DNA from: Flavobacterium sandaracinum
GTDB taxonomy: Bacteria; Bacteroidota; Bacteroidia; Flavobacteriales; Flavobacteriaceae
Assembly (NCBI RefSeq): GCF_004349135.1
Contig: NZ_SMFN01000005.1
Location: 146,628-210,627, forward strand
DNA length: 64,000 nucleotides
Direction: 5' to 3'
Shown: in pieces, positions 17,541-27,095 of the stretch
Position numbering within the stretch: position 1 is the stretch's first letter
Layout of the letters: the number at the start of each line of letters is the position of its first letter
Made by a program: the position numbers and the translations under genes
The notes under the pieces: model-generated
What the model saw: the letters and a program-made list of their open reading frames with translations, nothing else
Told to the model about the DNA's origin: nothing
The model's database searches: none

Positions 17541-18569
17541 TTAGAGATCGTTTCTAGATGATGATTTCCGAATGTGCAGAATAGGATTCAGAACAATCTT
17601 TTTTTCCATTTTAAAATCTTCCGTATTGTTCATTTGTTCCAAAAATACTTTAGCGGTCATTTTTCCCATTTCGAGAGGAGATTGATCAATTGTAGAAATG
17701 GAAAGTTCCATAAATTTTGTAAAGGGTTCGTTACCAAATCCCACCACACAAAAGTCTTCCGGAATTTGAATTCCATGAGCTTTAAGTTCTTGTATGGCGC
17801 CCAATGCCGCAAAATCACTTGCAGAAAAAATTGCGTCGGGTGGCGGGGTTAATTGCAGTAATTTGTTAGTTGCTGCTATACCGTCTTCAATATTACTTTT
17901 AGAATGGATAACATATTTGTTATCAAATGGTATTGCGCTATCAAGCAAAGCTTTTTGGTAACCTTTGAATCGGTTTTCATATATTTCTAAGGATTGATCT
18001 CCGCACAAATGGGCAATTTTTTTACAACCTTGATCAATCAGATGCTTTGTGGCGATATAACCCGCTTTAAAATCATCAATTGTAATAGAACTCACACCAT
18101 CAATGTTCTTTTTTCTATCAAAAAAGATTAAAGGAACATTTTTTTCGAGAACACGATGAATGATTTTTTCATTCTTCTTAGATTCATTGGTAATAGAGAT
18201 CATGATACCATCTACTTGTGCGTCAAGTAGCGTGTTGATATTCTCAATTTCCCTATTTTCATCTTCGTGTGTTTGGCATATAATTACATTGTATTTGTTT
18301 GGATGCAATTCCTCTTCAATCCCTCGGATGACAGATCCAAAAAAATTGGTGTTGATGCGGGGAACAATAACGCCAATATTTCCACTTTTTCCACTTCGTA
18401 GCGCTGCGGCTAGCCTATTTTGTTTGTAATTCATTTTAGCTGCCGTATCCATTACAAGTTTAATAGTACTTTCACTTATTTTGGGATTATTATTCAAAGC
18501 TCGTGAGACTGTAGCGGCGGATATATTGAGTTCTTTTGCAATATCGTAAATGGTTGTTTTTTCACTCAT
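17541..18569 (-). CDS. LacI-family regulator of the pectin/uronate locus
   Basis: 342 residues, standard LacI/GalR size. The N-terminal helix-turn-helix TIYDIAKELNISAATVSRALN (first 20 shown: TIYDIAKELNISAATVSRAL) is followed by the hinge and the VIVPRINTNFFGSVIRGIE start of the sugar-binding domain, with QVDGIMIS, FDRK and ASDFAALGAIQELK typical of the fold. It converges on the uronate operon and lies directly upstream (divergent, 320 bp apart) of the GH28-SusCD operon. Its likely operator is the palindrome found at three promoters of the locus (6537, 8189, 18808). The inducer is probably a uronate such as galacturonate or KDG; this is inference. Confidence 0.93.
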   Translation of the reverse strand: MSEKTTIYDIAKELNISAATVSRALNNNPKISESTIKLVMDTAAKMNYKQNRLAAALRSGKSGNIGVIVPRINTNFFGSVIRGIEEELHPNKYNVIICQTHEDENREIENINTLLDAQVDGIMISITNESKKNEKIIHRVLEKNVPLIFFDRKKNIDGVSSITIDDFKAGYIATKHLIDQGCKKIAHLCGDQSLEIYENRFKGYQKALLDSAIPFDNKYVIHSKSNIEDGIAATNKLLQLTPPPDAIFSASDFAALGAIQELKAHGIQIPEDFCVVGFGNEPFTKFMELSISTIDQSPLEMGKMTAKVFLEQMNNTEDFKMEKKIVLNPILHIRKSSSRNDL

Positions 18570-18632
18570 TTTAAATCAATAATTGTTATTATTTTGTAAA
18601 ATTAATACTTTTTTTCTTAAGATCTTATTTAA

Positions 18633-18646
18633 TGTTATCGATTGTA
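18633..18646. promoter_or_regulatory. Degenerate operator-like site upstream of the LacI gene
   Basis: TGTTATCGATTGTA keeps the ATCGAT core and part of both arms of the TGTAATCGATTACA operator. It lies 64 nt upstream of the regulator start codon, behind a possible minus-strand -7 element (TAATTTTA, complement of 18597-18604). It may serve weak autoregulation. Confidence 0.35.
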
Positions 18647-18799
18647 TTAAATCTGTTTTTTCAGGGTTTTAACAACAAATTCAATCATTATAATTTATTT
18701 ATTGTGCAATTTTTTTATAATAAGTGTAGAAATATAAGGTATTTTTTATATTACTAATATTTTTATAGATTTAATTTTGGTAAATTGAAAATTAATATT

Positions 18800-18821
18800 T
18801 ACGTTTGTGTAATCGATTGCA
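18800..18821 (+). promoter_or_regulatory. Promoter with LacI-type operator for the GH28-SusCD operon
   Basis: TACGTTTG (18800-18807) fits TAnnTTTG and is followed at once by TGTAATCGATTGCA (18808-18821), one base from the perfect palindrome. TTTTG at 18775-18779, 20 nt upstream, can serve as the -33 element. The GH28 ATG is at 18890, giving a leader of about 70-80 nt. The rest of 18570-18799 is very AT-rich and holds no gene. Confidence 0.82.
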
Positions 18822-18889
18822 TGATTTGAATTTTAAATCTAAGCGTAGAGAAAAACAAACTAAATTTTAAGGAATTGAAATACGATCAA

Positions 18890-20329
18890 ATGAGAAAAAA
18901 AATATTTTTTAGAACTAACAGACTTTTGCCTATTCTTCTTTTTTCATTGCTTTTTGTGGCCTGTGGAGTAAAGCAGGCAAAAACCACTGTGGTTGCTAAT
19001 CCTTGGAAAATGATGAAAAATATAACGGATAATGTAAAGACCCCTTCTTTTATTGGTACTACATATTTAGTTTCCGATTTTGGTGCGCAGTCTGGAGGTG
19101 TTTTCGATAATACTGTAGCATTTAAAAAAGCAATTCAAGATTGTAGTAAAAACGGTGGCGGTAAGGTTTTGGTTCCTGCAGGCAAATATTTAACAGGGCC
19201 GATACATTTAGAAGATAATGTCAACCTTCATTTAGAAGAAGGAGCTGAAATTTTGTTTAGTACAAATTCAGCGGATTATCCAATCGTGCATACTTCATGG
19301 GAAGGAACGGAATTAATGAATTACTCTCCTTTAATTTATGCTTACCAAAAAACGAATGTAGCGGTAACCGGAAAAGGAATATTAAACGGCCAAGCCAATA
19401 ATGAAAATTGGTGGTGGTGGTGTTCTAAAAAGGAATACGGTTGGAAAGAAGGAAAGCCTAATCAGAATGATCCTCTCAATCGATTGCGTCTTATTGCCAT
19501 GGCTGAAGAAGGAGTGCCTGTTGCGGAACGTGTTTTTGGAGAGGGACATTATTTAAGACCAAATTTTGTAGAGTTTTTTGATTGTAAAAATGTTCTCTTA
19601 AAGGATGTGAAAATTGTGAATGCGCCATTTTGGGTTGTTCATCCTATAAAATCATCGAATGTCATAATTGACGGAATAACGGTGGAGAGCCACGGTCCTA
19701 ACAATGACGGATGTGATCCGGAGTATTCTAAAAATGTAATCATAAAAAACTGCATTTTTAATACTGGAGATGACTGCATCGCTATAAAATCAGGCAGAGA
19801 TGCTGATGGTAGACGTGTTGCTATGAAAAGTGAAAATATTGTAGTGCAAAACTGCAAAATGATTGACGGCCATGGCGGAGTTGTAATTGGAAGTGAAATT
19901 TCGGGAGGAGTAAGAAATGTTTTTGTTGAGAATTGTATAATGGACAGTCCAAACCTTGACAGAGCGATTAGAATTAAAACAAATTCAAATCGAGGGGGAC
20001 TTATAGAGAATGTATACGTAAGGAATTTAGAAATAGGTCAAGTTAAAGAGGCTGTTTTGAAATTGAATATGTTTTATGAAGTCTATGGCGCAAAACCAGG
20101 TACATTTATCCCTCAAATACAAAATATTTTTCTAGAAAATATAACCGTTAAAGACGGTGGAAGGTTCGGAATATTGGCTAAAGGCTACAAAGAATCACCC
20201 ATCAAAAATGTTACTTTAAAAAATGTAAAAATTGCAAAGGTTAAGGAAGCATATTCTATTGAAAACCTTGAGGGACTTAAATTTATTGATACCTATATCA
20301 ACGGTTCGCTGATGAAAAGCCCAAATTAA
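18890..20329 (+). CDS. GH28 polygalacturonase lipoprotein
   Basis: A right-handed beta-helix GH28 enzyme of 479 residues from the ATG at 18890; a TTG at 18875 would add five residues, but the ATG gives a better signal peptide (MRKKIFFRTNRLLPILLFSL, lipobox FVAC). GH28 active-site motifs are present: NNDGCDPEYSKN, TGDDCIAIKSGRD, DGHGGVVIGSE and RAIRIKTNSNRGG, so the three catalytic Asp residues and the His are intact. It hydrolyses polygalacturonate or its oligomers, probably at the cell surface or in the periplasm. First gene after the operator at 18808, ahead of SusC. Confidence 0.93.
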   Translation: MRKKIFFRTNRLLPILLFSLLFVACGVKQAKTTVVANPWKMMKNITDNVKTPSFIGTTYLVSDFGAQSGGVFDNTVAFKKAIQDCSKNGGGKVLVPAGKYLTGPIHLEDNVNLHLEEGAEILFSTNSADYPIVHTSWEGTELMNYSPLIYAYQKTNVAVTGKGILNGQANNENWWWWCSKKEYGWKEGKPNQNDPLNRLRLIAMAEEGVPVAERVFGEGHYLRPNFVEFFDCKNVLLKDVKIVNAPFWVVHPIKSSNVIIDGITVESHGPNNDGCDPEYSKNVIIKNCIFNTGDDCIAIKSGRDADGRRVAMKSENIVVQNCKMIDGHGGVVIGSEISGGVRNVFVENCIMDSPNLDRAIRIKTNSNRGGLIENVYVRNLEIGQVKEAVLKLNMFYEVYGAKPGTFIPQIQNIFLENITVKDGGRFGILAKGYKESPIKNVTLKNVKIAKVKEAYSIENLEGLKFIDTYINGSLMKSPN

Positions 20330-20378
20330 TACAACTATTAACTAATTTTTAAACCAATAAACCAATAAACCATTAATC

Positions 20379-23300
20379 ATGATTGTAAAATATTTATTTA
20401 AAGAGGGTAAAAACATCTGTTTTTCCTTTATTTTATTGCTTAGCTTATTTATGAGCAATGAAATGAGGGCCCAAAATGGGATTACTGTTGGAGGTGTGGT
20501 CACAGATGCATCCAAAATGCCAATTCCAGGGGTTAATATTATGGAGAAAGGCACTAAAAATGTCGTAACTACTGATTTTGATGGGAAATTCACGATACGT
20601 GTATCCAGTTCAAATAGCGTTCTGCTTTTTTCCTATTTAGGATATGAGACATTAACTAAAACGGCTGGACAAAACGGCTCCTTAAGTGTCGTTTTGCAAG
20701 ATTCCACGGATAAACTCGATGAAGTAGTTGTAATTGGTTATGGGACATCGCGCAAGTCTGATTTAACAGGGTCAGTTGCTTCTATTTCAGGAGAGGATTT
20801 GAAAAAAAATCCGATTTCAAATGTAGCAGAGGCTTTAACAGGTAGACTAGCTGGTGTACAGGTAACTTCATCTGAAGGTTCACCAGACTCCGAAATTAAA
20901 ATTAGAATTAGAGGTGGTGGATCCTTGACGCAAGATAGTTCGCCATTGGTTATTGTTGATGGTTTTCCAGTAAATAGTTTGAATGATATATCTTCATCTG
21001 ATATTGCTAATGTTACAGTGTTAAAGGATGCTTCATCTACTGCAATATATGGCTCTAGAGGAGCAAATGGAGTTATAATAGTGACAACGAAAACAGGTAC
21101 AGATGGTAAGATCTCTGTTAGTTTTAATACATTTTATGGTGTAAAGAAAATTGCAAAAACAATTGACGTTTTACAGCCGGAAGACTTTGTTAAATGGCAA
21201 TATGAATATGCTTTATTGAATAATGAAGTTAGTTCTTACGAAAGATATTTTGGTCAGTGGCAAGATTCTGACCAGTTCAAGGGTCTTAAAGGTAATAATT
21301 GGCAAAAGCAAATTTATGGTCGCTTAGGAGAAGTAAATAGCCGTGATTTAGGAATCCGTGGGGGTAGTGAAAAGTTAAGCTTTAATTTTAATTATGCTAA
21401 TTATGACGAAAAAGCGATTATGGTAGGTTCTGAGTTTAAGAGAAATAATTTATCGTTGAGTTTGAAAAATAAAGCAAGTGATAAAATTAATTTATCTTTT
21501 ACTATGCGTTACTCAGATACAGAAATTAATGGAGGAGGAGTAAACGAGCAAAATGAGATTTCCTCAGCAGATGCTAGACTGCGTCATAGTGTAGGGTATT
21601 CACCTATACCTTTACCTGGCCTTACAACTGATGACACTGATGAATCCGTTGCAGGTTATCTTGTTAATCCTTTTGTTTCGGTTGCAGATAATGATCGCTT
21701 ACAGACCAGAAAGAATTTTAATATGTTAGGTGGTTTTTCTTGGGATGTATTAGAAGATCTTACTTTTAAATCTGATTTTGGTCTAGACAATTATAACTAT
21801 AAAGATTATCGCTTTTTAGGTCGCTCAACTTATTATGTAAGTAATATACCTGCGGCAGTTAATCAAGGAAATCCAGCGCTTATAATTAGTAACCGTGATA
21901 ATCTTCGCTTCAGAAATGCGAATACTGTTAACTATGATTTTAAAAACATTATAGGGGCAAACCATAGAATAAAAGTTCTCTTAGGGCAAGAAATGATCAC
22001 TTATAAATCAAATGAAATAGAAAGTACAATTCATGGCTTTCCCAAGTTTTTTGATTTTAATACAGCAAAGAATCTCACTACACAAGGAATACCTCAAGGA
22101 GTTGATAATAATTACAGTCCAGACGATAAATTACTGTCATTTTTTGGTCGAGTAAATTATGATATTAAAAATCGTTATTTATTTACGGCGACTTATCGCG
22201 CTGATGGATCCAGTAAATTTTTGGGAGATAATCGCTGGGGCTATTTTCCTGCTGCCGCTGCTGCATGGAAAATTAATGAAGAGGAATTCATGAAAGATAT
22301 TTCTTGGCTGAACTCACTTAAAGTTCGATTAAGTTATGGTGAGGCGGGAAACAATAATATTCCAACGGGACAAACTGTTCAAAATTTCCAATCATCAACA
22401 TCAGCATGGATTAATGGTGTAACTAATTATTGGTCTGCCTCTAAGACTTTAGCTAATCCTGATTTAAAATGGGAAACCACAGTTACACAAAATTTAGGAA
22501 TCGACTATGAATTATTTAAAGGGCGAGTAAGTGGAACATTTGAATTGTATAAAAATCTTACTAAGGATCTTTTGATTCGCTTCCCAGTTCCTGGTACAGG
22601 GTATGATTTTCAATACAGAAATATGGGTGAGACTCAAAATACAGGATTGGAAGCCTCTACAAATATTGTAGCAATAGATAGAGGGGATTATGGCTTAAAT
22701 TTCTCTTTTAATATTGGTATTAATAAAAACAGAATCAATTCATTAGGTTTATTAAATGATTTTGGTCAAAATACAAATTGGGCTTCAACTCAAATTGGCA
22801 ACGACTTTGTTGTAAATGTAGGACAGCCCATAGGTCTGATGTCTGGTTACAAAAGTGATGGTCGATACGAAGTATCTGATTTTGATTATATAGGAGGGAA
22901 CTATATTTTAAAATCAGGAGTTGCAAATAGTTCTAGTGTGTTAGGGACAGTTAGGCCAGGGACTATGAAACTAAAAGACATTGATGGGGATGGTATTGTG
23001 AATGCAAATGATCTCGCGATAATTGGTAATGCAAATCCAAAGCATACTGGGGGAATGATAATTAATGCTAATGCATATGGGTTTGACTTTTCAGCAGCTT
23101 TTAACTGGAGTGTAGGAAATGATGTTTATAATGCAAATAAAATTGAGTTTACGACTTCCAATCCAAATGGACAATACCGTAACCTGAGCACGATCATGGG
23201 CGATGGTAATAGATGGACAAATCTTGATCCTGTTTCAGGTCAATTAGTAACTGACCCTGAATCATTGACAGCTTTAAATGCGAATACAACAATGTGGTCC

Positions 23301-23591
23301 CCTTATATGTCTCGCTTTGTTTTTAGTGATTGGGCTGTTGAAGATGGCTCTTTTATCCGATTGAATACGCTGAGCTTAGGGTATACTTTACCAAATAAAT
23401 GGATTTCTAAATATGGAATTTCTAAATTCAGATTATATTCTACGGCTAATAATGTTTTTATTATCACTAAATATTCTGGTCTTGATCCTGAAGTGTCTAC
23501 AAGAAGAAATACACCTCTGACACCCGGTGTTGATTATTCACCTTTCCCAAGAAGTAGACAATTGGTTTTTGGTTTAAACCTCAATTTTTAA
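20379..23591 (+). CDS. SusC/RagA-type TonB-dependent outer membrane transporter
   Basis: 1070 residues. A signal peptide (about 1-31) precedes a carboxypeptidase-D-like regulatory domain (GVVTDASKMPIPGVNIMEKG, about 39-58), then the TonB box and plug (DEVVVIGYGTSRKSDLTGSV, starting about 113), the IRIRGGGSLTQDSSPLVIVDG plug motif, and a 22-strand barrel ending in LVFGLNLNF, with the C-terminal Phe required for barrel insertion. It imports pectic oligosaccharides with the SusD protein encoded 6 nt downstream. Substrate is inferred from the surrounding enzymes. Confidence 0.95.
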   Translation: MIVKYLFKEGKNICFSFILLLSLFMSNEMRAQNGITVGGVVTDASKMPIPGVNIMEKGTKNVVTTDFDGKFTIRVSSSNSVLLFSYLGYETLTKTAGQNGSLSVVLQDSTDKLDEVVVIGYGTSRKSDLTGSVASISGEDLKKNPISNVAEALTGRLAGVQVTSSEGSPDSEIKIRIRGGGSLTQDSSPLVIVDGFPVNSLNDISSSDIANVTVLKDASSTAIYGSRGANGVIIVTTKTGTDGKISVSFNTFYGVKKIAKTIDVLQPEDFVKWQYEYALLNNEVSSYERYFGQWQDSDQFKGLKGNNWQKQIYGRLGEVNSRDLGIRGGSEKLSFNFNYANYDEKAIMVGSEFKRNNLSLSLKNKASDKINLSFTMRYSDTEINGGGVNEQNEISSADARLRHSVGYSPIPLPGLTTDDTDESVAGYLVNPFVSVADNDRLQTRKNFNMLGGFSWDVLEDLTFKSDFGLDNYNYKDYRFLGRSTYYVSNIPAAVNQGNPALIISNRDNLRFRNANTVNYDFKNIIGANHRIKVLLGQEMITYKSNEIESTIHGFPKFFDFNTAKNLTTQGIPQGVDNNYSPDDKLLSFFGRVNYDIKNRYLFTATYRADGSSKFLGDNRWGYFPAAAAAWKINEEEFMKDISWLNSLKVRLSYGEAGNNNIPTGQTVQNFQSSTSAWINGVTNYWSASKTLANPDLKWETTVTQNLGIDYELFKGRVSGTFELYKNLTKDLLIRFPVPGTGYDFQYRNMGETQNTGLEASTNIVAIDRGDYGLNFSFNIGINKNRINSLGLLNDFGQNTNWASTQIGNDFVVNVGQPIGLMSGYKSDGRYEVSDFDYIGGNYILKSGVANSSSVLGTVRPGTMKLKDIDGDGIVNANDLAIIGNANPKHTGGMIINANAYGFDFSAAFNWSVGNDVYNANKIEFTTSNPNGQYRNLSTIMGDGNRWTNLDPVSGQLVTDPESLTALNANTTMWSPYMSRFVFSDWAVEDGSFIRLNTLSLGYTLPNKWISKYGISKFRLYSTANNVFIITKYSGLDPEVSTRRNTPLTPGVDYSPFPRSRQLVFGLNLNF

Positions 23592-23597
23592 TTTAAA

Positions 23598-25400
23598 ATG
23601 TATCAAAAGATGAAAAATAAAATATTAATTATACTATTAATTACATCCGGTTTATTTGCTGGTTGTGACGATTTGACCGAGGATTTTTTAGAGGCACCTG
23701 CAATATCAACATTGGATGAATCAATTATTTTTTCGACTCCAGGCTTAGCCAAAGGGGCAATAGACGGAATCAAAGTACCTTTTGCAGAAACAAATTCTTA
23801 CCGAGGAAGATTTCTTCCATATTATGGACTTAATACTGATACGGAGTGGTTCAATACTTCTCAAACGGCTGGGGATAATTCAGATTTGTGTGTTTATGAC
23901 ACGAAACCTAATAATACAAATATGAATACAACGAACAATGCCTGGGCCATGATGTATTCAGGGATTGAACGTGCCAATATTTGTATTCGTGGACTACGTA
24001 CGTTCGGCAATCCAACTCCTGGAACAGAACTAGGTCAATTGCTAGGAGAAGCACTAACATTACGCGCTATTTATTATGCCGATTTAATAAAGGCGTGGGG
24101 AGATGTGCCAGCACGTTTTGAGCCAATTAATTCAGAAACTTTGTACTTACCGAAGTCAAGTCGGGATGTTATTTACAAGCAACTTATTCAAGATATGGAA
24201 GAAGCAGCAACTTTAGTATCATGGCCCGGACAGAGTCCTGCAACTGTAACAGTCGAGCGAATTAACAAAGCCTTTGTAAAAGGATTTCGTGCTCGTTTAG
24301 CTATGGCTGCAAGTGGTTTTCAACAATATCCTGACGGTGTGCGTAGGAGTAATGATAGTGACCTTTCTGTTGCAAAAATGTATAAGCTAGCCTTAGATGA
24401 AAGCCTTGATGTTATACAAAGTGGAACCGCTCGTTTAGAATCCTCATTCGAGACCTTATGGAAAAAATACAATGAAGAAAATATCATAGCTGGTGGCGAG
24501 TCCCTATGGGAACTTCCATTTGCAGATGGAAGAGGACGTATGCTTTTCACTTTTGCTGTGCGTCATGCTACTAGCAATCAATTTCATGCAAATGGCAATA
24601 ATCGTGGTGGTGTAGCTGGTCCACTTCCAACTGTTTTTTATGATTTTGATGAATTAGATACACGCAGAGATGTGAGCTGTGTGCCCTACAGATATGGTAC
24701 AGCCGTAAATGGTATCGCTAAGCAAGAATTGGGTAGATCCGATACTTGGTACTTTGGTAAATACCGTTATGAGTGGACAAAACGTTTTATCACATCAACA
24801 AATGATGATGGAATTAATAAAATGTATATGCGCTTTGCAGAAGTTCTTTTTATTGCTGCAGAGGCCTCAAATGAATTAGAAGGACCAGCTGCTGCCGCTC
24901 CTTATTTAAAAGAAATTCGCAGAAGAGCTTTTGCACCTGCAGTTCAAGCTATTAAAGTTGATGCTTATGTAAATGCATTGACTAGTAAGCAGGCAATGTT
25001 TGATGCTATCGTAGAGGAACATAAGTTTGAATTTACCGGTGAAATGGAGCGAAAACAAGCACTAATTCGTTGGAATTTACTGAAAACTAATTTAGAAAAG
25101 GCCAAAGCTAAAATGTCTAATTTACAAAACAGAACTGGTGAGTATGCTGACGTCCCAACTACTCTTTATTTCAAATTTAAAGCAGATAATATATCTCTTA
25201 GTATTTATGGTTTGAATAGAGGCGAAAATATAAATCCAGGTCCTGACTATTCTTCATTTGCATGGCAGTCTCTGGTGGACACAAAGGTTAATTCTTTATA
25301 TAAAGCAGGAGTTAATCCAGATAACAGACAGTTTTGGCCTATTTGGCAGGTCTTTATCGATGGTAGTAATGGAAAATTAGTTAACGACTATGGCTACTAA
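23598..25400 (+). CDS. SusD/RagB-type glycan-binding lipoprotein
   Basis: 600 residues, within the SusD range. The signal peptide ends in a lipobox (LLITSGLFAGC), so it is a surface lipoprotein. The start may be the first Met or the Met at codon 5. The SusD N-terminal segment (DDLTEDFLEAPAISTLDES) and the TPR-rich helical part with GEALTLRAIYYADLIKAWGDVPA (about 150-172; a conserved SusD block) are clear, as is the C-terminal RWNLLKTNLEKAKAKM region. It forms the lid of the SusC transporter and captures oligosaccharide. The 6-nt gap implies tight co-expression with SusC. Confidence 0.95.
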   Translation: MYQKMKNKILIILLITSGLFAGCDDLTEDFLEAPAISTLDESIIFSTPGLAKGAIDGIKVPFAETNSYRGRFLPYYGLNTDTEWFNTSQTAGDNSDLCVYDTKPNNTNMNTTNNAWAMMYSGIERANICIRGLRTFGNPTPGTELGQLLGEALTLRAIYYADLIKAWGDVPARFEPINSETLYLPKSSRDVIYKQLIQDMEEAATLVSWPGQSPATVTVERINKAFVKGFRARLAMAASGFQQYPDGVRRSNDSDLSVAKMYKLALDESLDVIQSGTARLESSFETLWKKYNEENIIAGGESLWELPFADGRGRMLFTFAVRHATSNQFHANGNNRGGVAGPLPTVFYDFDELDTRRDVSCVPYRYGTAVNGIAKQELGRSDTWYFGKYRYEWTKRFITSTNDDGINKMYMRFAEVLFIAAEASNELEGPAAAAPYLKEIRRRAFAPAVQAIKVDAYVNALTSKQAMFDAIVEEHKFEFTGEMERKQALIRWNLLKTNLEKAKAKMSNLQNRTGEYADVPTTLYFKFKADNISLSIYGLNRGENINPGPDYSSFAWQSLVDTKVNSLYKAGVNPDNRQFWPIWQVFIDGSNGKLVNDYGY

Positions 25401-25430
25401 AAATTTAAATAATTTAACTCAATTGTGATT

Positions 25431-27008
25431 ATGAAAAATACATTTAAAATAAAAGGTTTAGTTGCTTTGCTCCTGTTATCTTCTCTAGTGATAGGCTGCA
25501 CAGGATATGGTGAGGAGTTAATAGATGGACTTGAAGTGAGTAGAGCTTTTGCGCCAATTAGTCTTACAGCTAGAGTAAGAAATCAAACTACTGTCGAGCT
25601 AAATTGGACTGTGAAGGAAAATATTGATTCTTATGAAGTTGAAATTAGTGCTGATGATGCTACATTCGCAACCCTATTTAAAACAATTAAAGTAGCACCT
25701 ACTGAATTGCCTATTCAAGTAGCCTTGGAGGGAGAAACAGTTTATTCAATAAGAGTGAAAGCAATCAGCGCTGAAGGGCGTGATGATTCAAAATGGTCAA
25801 TTGTTACAATTACAACACTGTCCGAACAATTGTTTTTACCCTCTCAAGATGGTGATATTCAAGCCAAGCAAGCCACTTTTAGATGGGCACCAAATAGTAA
25901 TGTTACTGAATTAGTGGTTAATCCGGGAAATATACGCAAGGTTATTTCAGCATCTGAAAAAGTGGCTGGAGTTGCAACTGTAACAGGTTTGGTGGGCGAA
26001 TCATCCTATAATGTAGATTTATTTAACGGGACCAAAAAAAGAGGGTTTAAAAGCTTTAAGACTTTGGTAGATATAGGAAATGGTATTTTAATCAGTCCAA
26101 CTGATGACCTAAAAGCAAAAATTGCAGAAGCGAGTGCAGGTGCTGAATTGTATTTGTCTCCAGGAGATTATAAAGCGTATGTAGGTGAAATAATTTTAAA
26201 TAAATCAATCACAATTAGAGGATTGTATCCTTATGACAAACCAAAGGTATATTTGAAATTCACTCTTGGTGCAGGAACAGGTGATGTGTCTTTAGTTGAC
26301 TTAGACTTAAATGGAGATACAGCTATAACAGGTGTTAATTCAGCTGTAATGACTATTGGTAACACTGGTTCAACCTATGGAAATTTAGTTATTAGTGGTT
26401 GCGACGTGAAAAATTATGAACGATCCTTAGTTTATGCTTCAATGGCAAGTTCAAAAGTAAATTCTGTTACTGTCGAAAACAGTAAAATCACAAATGTTAA
26501 TACCAATGCAGGAGCTGATTTCATTGATTTTAGAGCTACTTTTGTAGGGTCAGTTAATTTAAAAACGTCGACTTTTAATAACTGCTCTGCGGGTAGAGAT
26601 TTTATAAGAGTAGATGCCGGAACTTTTTCAGGTACTGGATTGACAACTAATGTTTTGATTGATAGATGTACTTTGTACAGCGTTTCTAACATAGCAAATG
26701 TGCCAGCAACTGCTCCAAAACGATTGCTGTATGTTCGTTCTTTAAGTAACGCATCGGTTGTAAAAAACACATTGGTTGCAGAGACTAGTGCAATTTACTC
26801 CAATCAGACAAATACTGCTATACCTACTTACACTTCTAATTACTACTTCAATGCACCATTTACTATGGACACTACGATTTCTGGAAATAAACCAGATGGA
26901 TCAGGTGTAGTAGCAAATCCACAATTTGTAAATGCTGCTGCTGCTAATTTTAAAATTCAGAATCAAACCTTAATAGATAATGGAATTGGAGATCCATTTT
27001 GGAGATAA
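25431..27008 (+). CDS. Surface lipoprotein with FN3 and beta-helix (DUF4957/DUF5123-like)
   Basis: 525 residues from the ATG at 25431; a GTG two codons earlier is less likely. The signal peptide has the lipobox VIGC. Residues about 35-130 look like a fibronectin type III domain (LTARVRNQTTVELNWTVKEN). After a second beta domain, the segment GNGILISPTDDLKAKIAEASAG and ELYLSPGDYKAYVGEIILNK begin a right-handed beta-helix of the DUF4957 and DUF5123 kind. Such proteins follow SusCD in pectin loci and are thought to bind pectin at the surface; no catalytic residues are evident. A terminator lies 22 nt after the stop. Confidence 0.8.
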   Translation: MKNTFKIKGLVALLLLSSLVIGCTGYGEELIDGLEVSRAFAPISLTARVRNQTTVELNWTVKENIDSYEVEISADDATFATLFKTIKVAPTELPIQVALEGETVYSIRVKAISAEGRDDSKWSIVTITTLSEQLFLPSQDGDIQAKQATFRWAPNSNVTELVVNPGNIRKVISASEKVAGVATVTGLVGESSYNVDLFNGTKKRGFKSFKTLVDIGNGILISPTDDLKAKIAEASAGAELYLSPGDYKAYVGEIILNKSITIRGLYPYDKPKVYLKFTLGAGTGDVSLVDLDLNGDTAITGVNSAVMTIGNTGSTYGNLVISGCDVKNYERSLVYASMASSKVNSVTVENSKITNVNTNAGADFIDFRATFVGSVNLKTSTFNNCSAGRDFIRVDAGTFSGTGLTTNVLIDRCTLYSVSNIANVPATAPKRLLYVRSLSNASVVKNTLVAETSAIYSNQTNTAIPTYTSNYYFNAPFTMDTTISGNKPDGSGVVANPQFVNAAAANFKIQNQTLIDNGIGDPFWR

Positions 27009-27029
27009 AATTTATTTTTCAGATTATAC

Positions 27030-27060
27030 AGGCTCGTTTTTTTAACGAGCCTACTTTTTA
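27030..27060 (+). terminator. Terminator inside the pectin locus
   Basis: AGGCTCGTT - TTTTT - AACGAGCCT is a perfect 9-bp stem followed by ACTTTTT. It separates the GH28-SusCD-lipoprotein genes from the PL9 gene on the same strand and may lower expression of the downstream enzymes. I see no clear operator between it and the PL9 start. Confidence 0.85.
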
Positions 27061-27095
27061 AGTTGATTGTTAAATTAATTAAGATCGAAATTAAA

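Noticed and set aside
20340..20378. Repeated AACCAATAA units before the SusC gene as an operator array
   Set aside because: Only two to three short AT-rich repeats with no symmetry; more likely slippage in a spacer.
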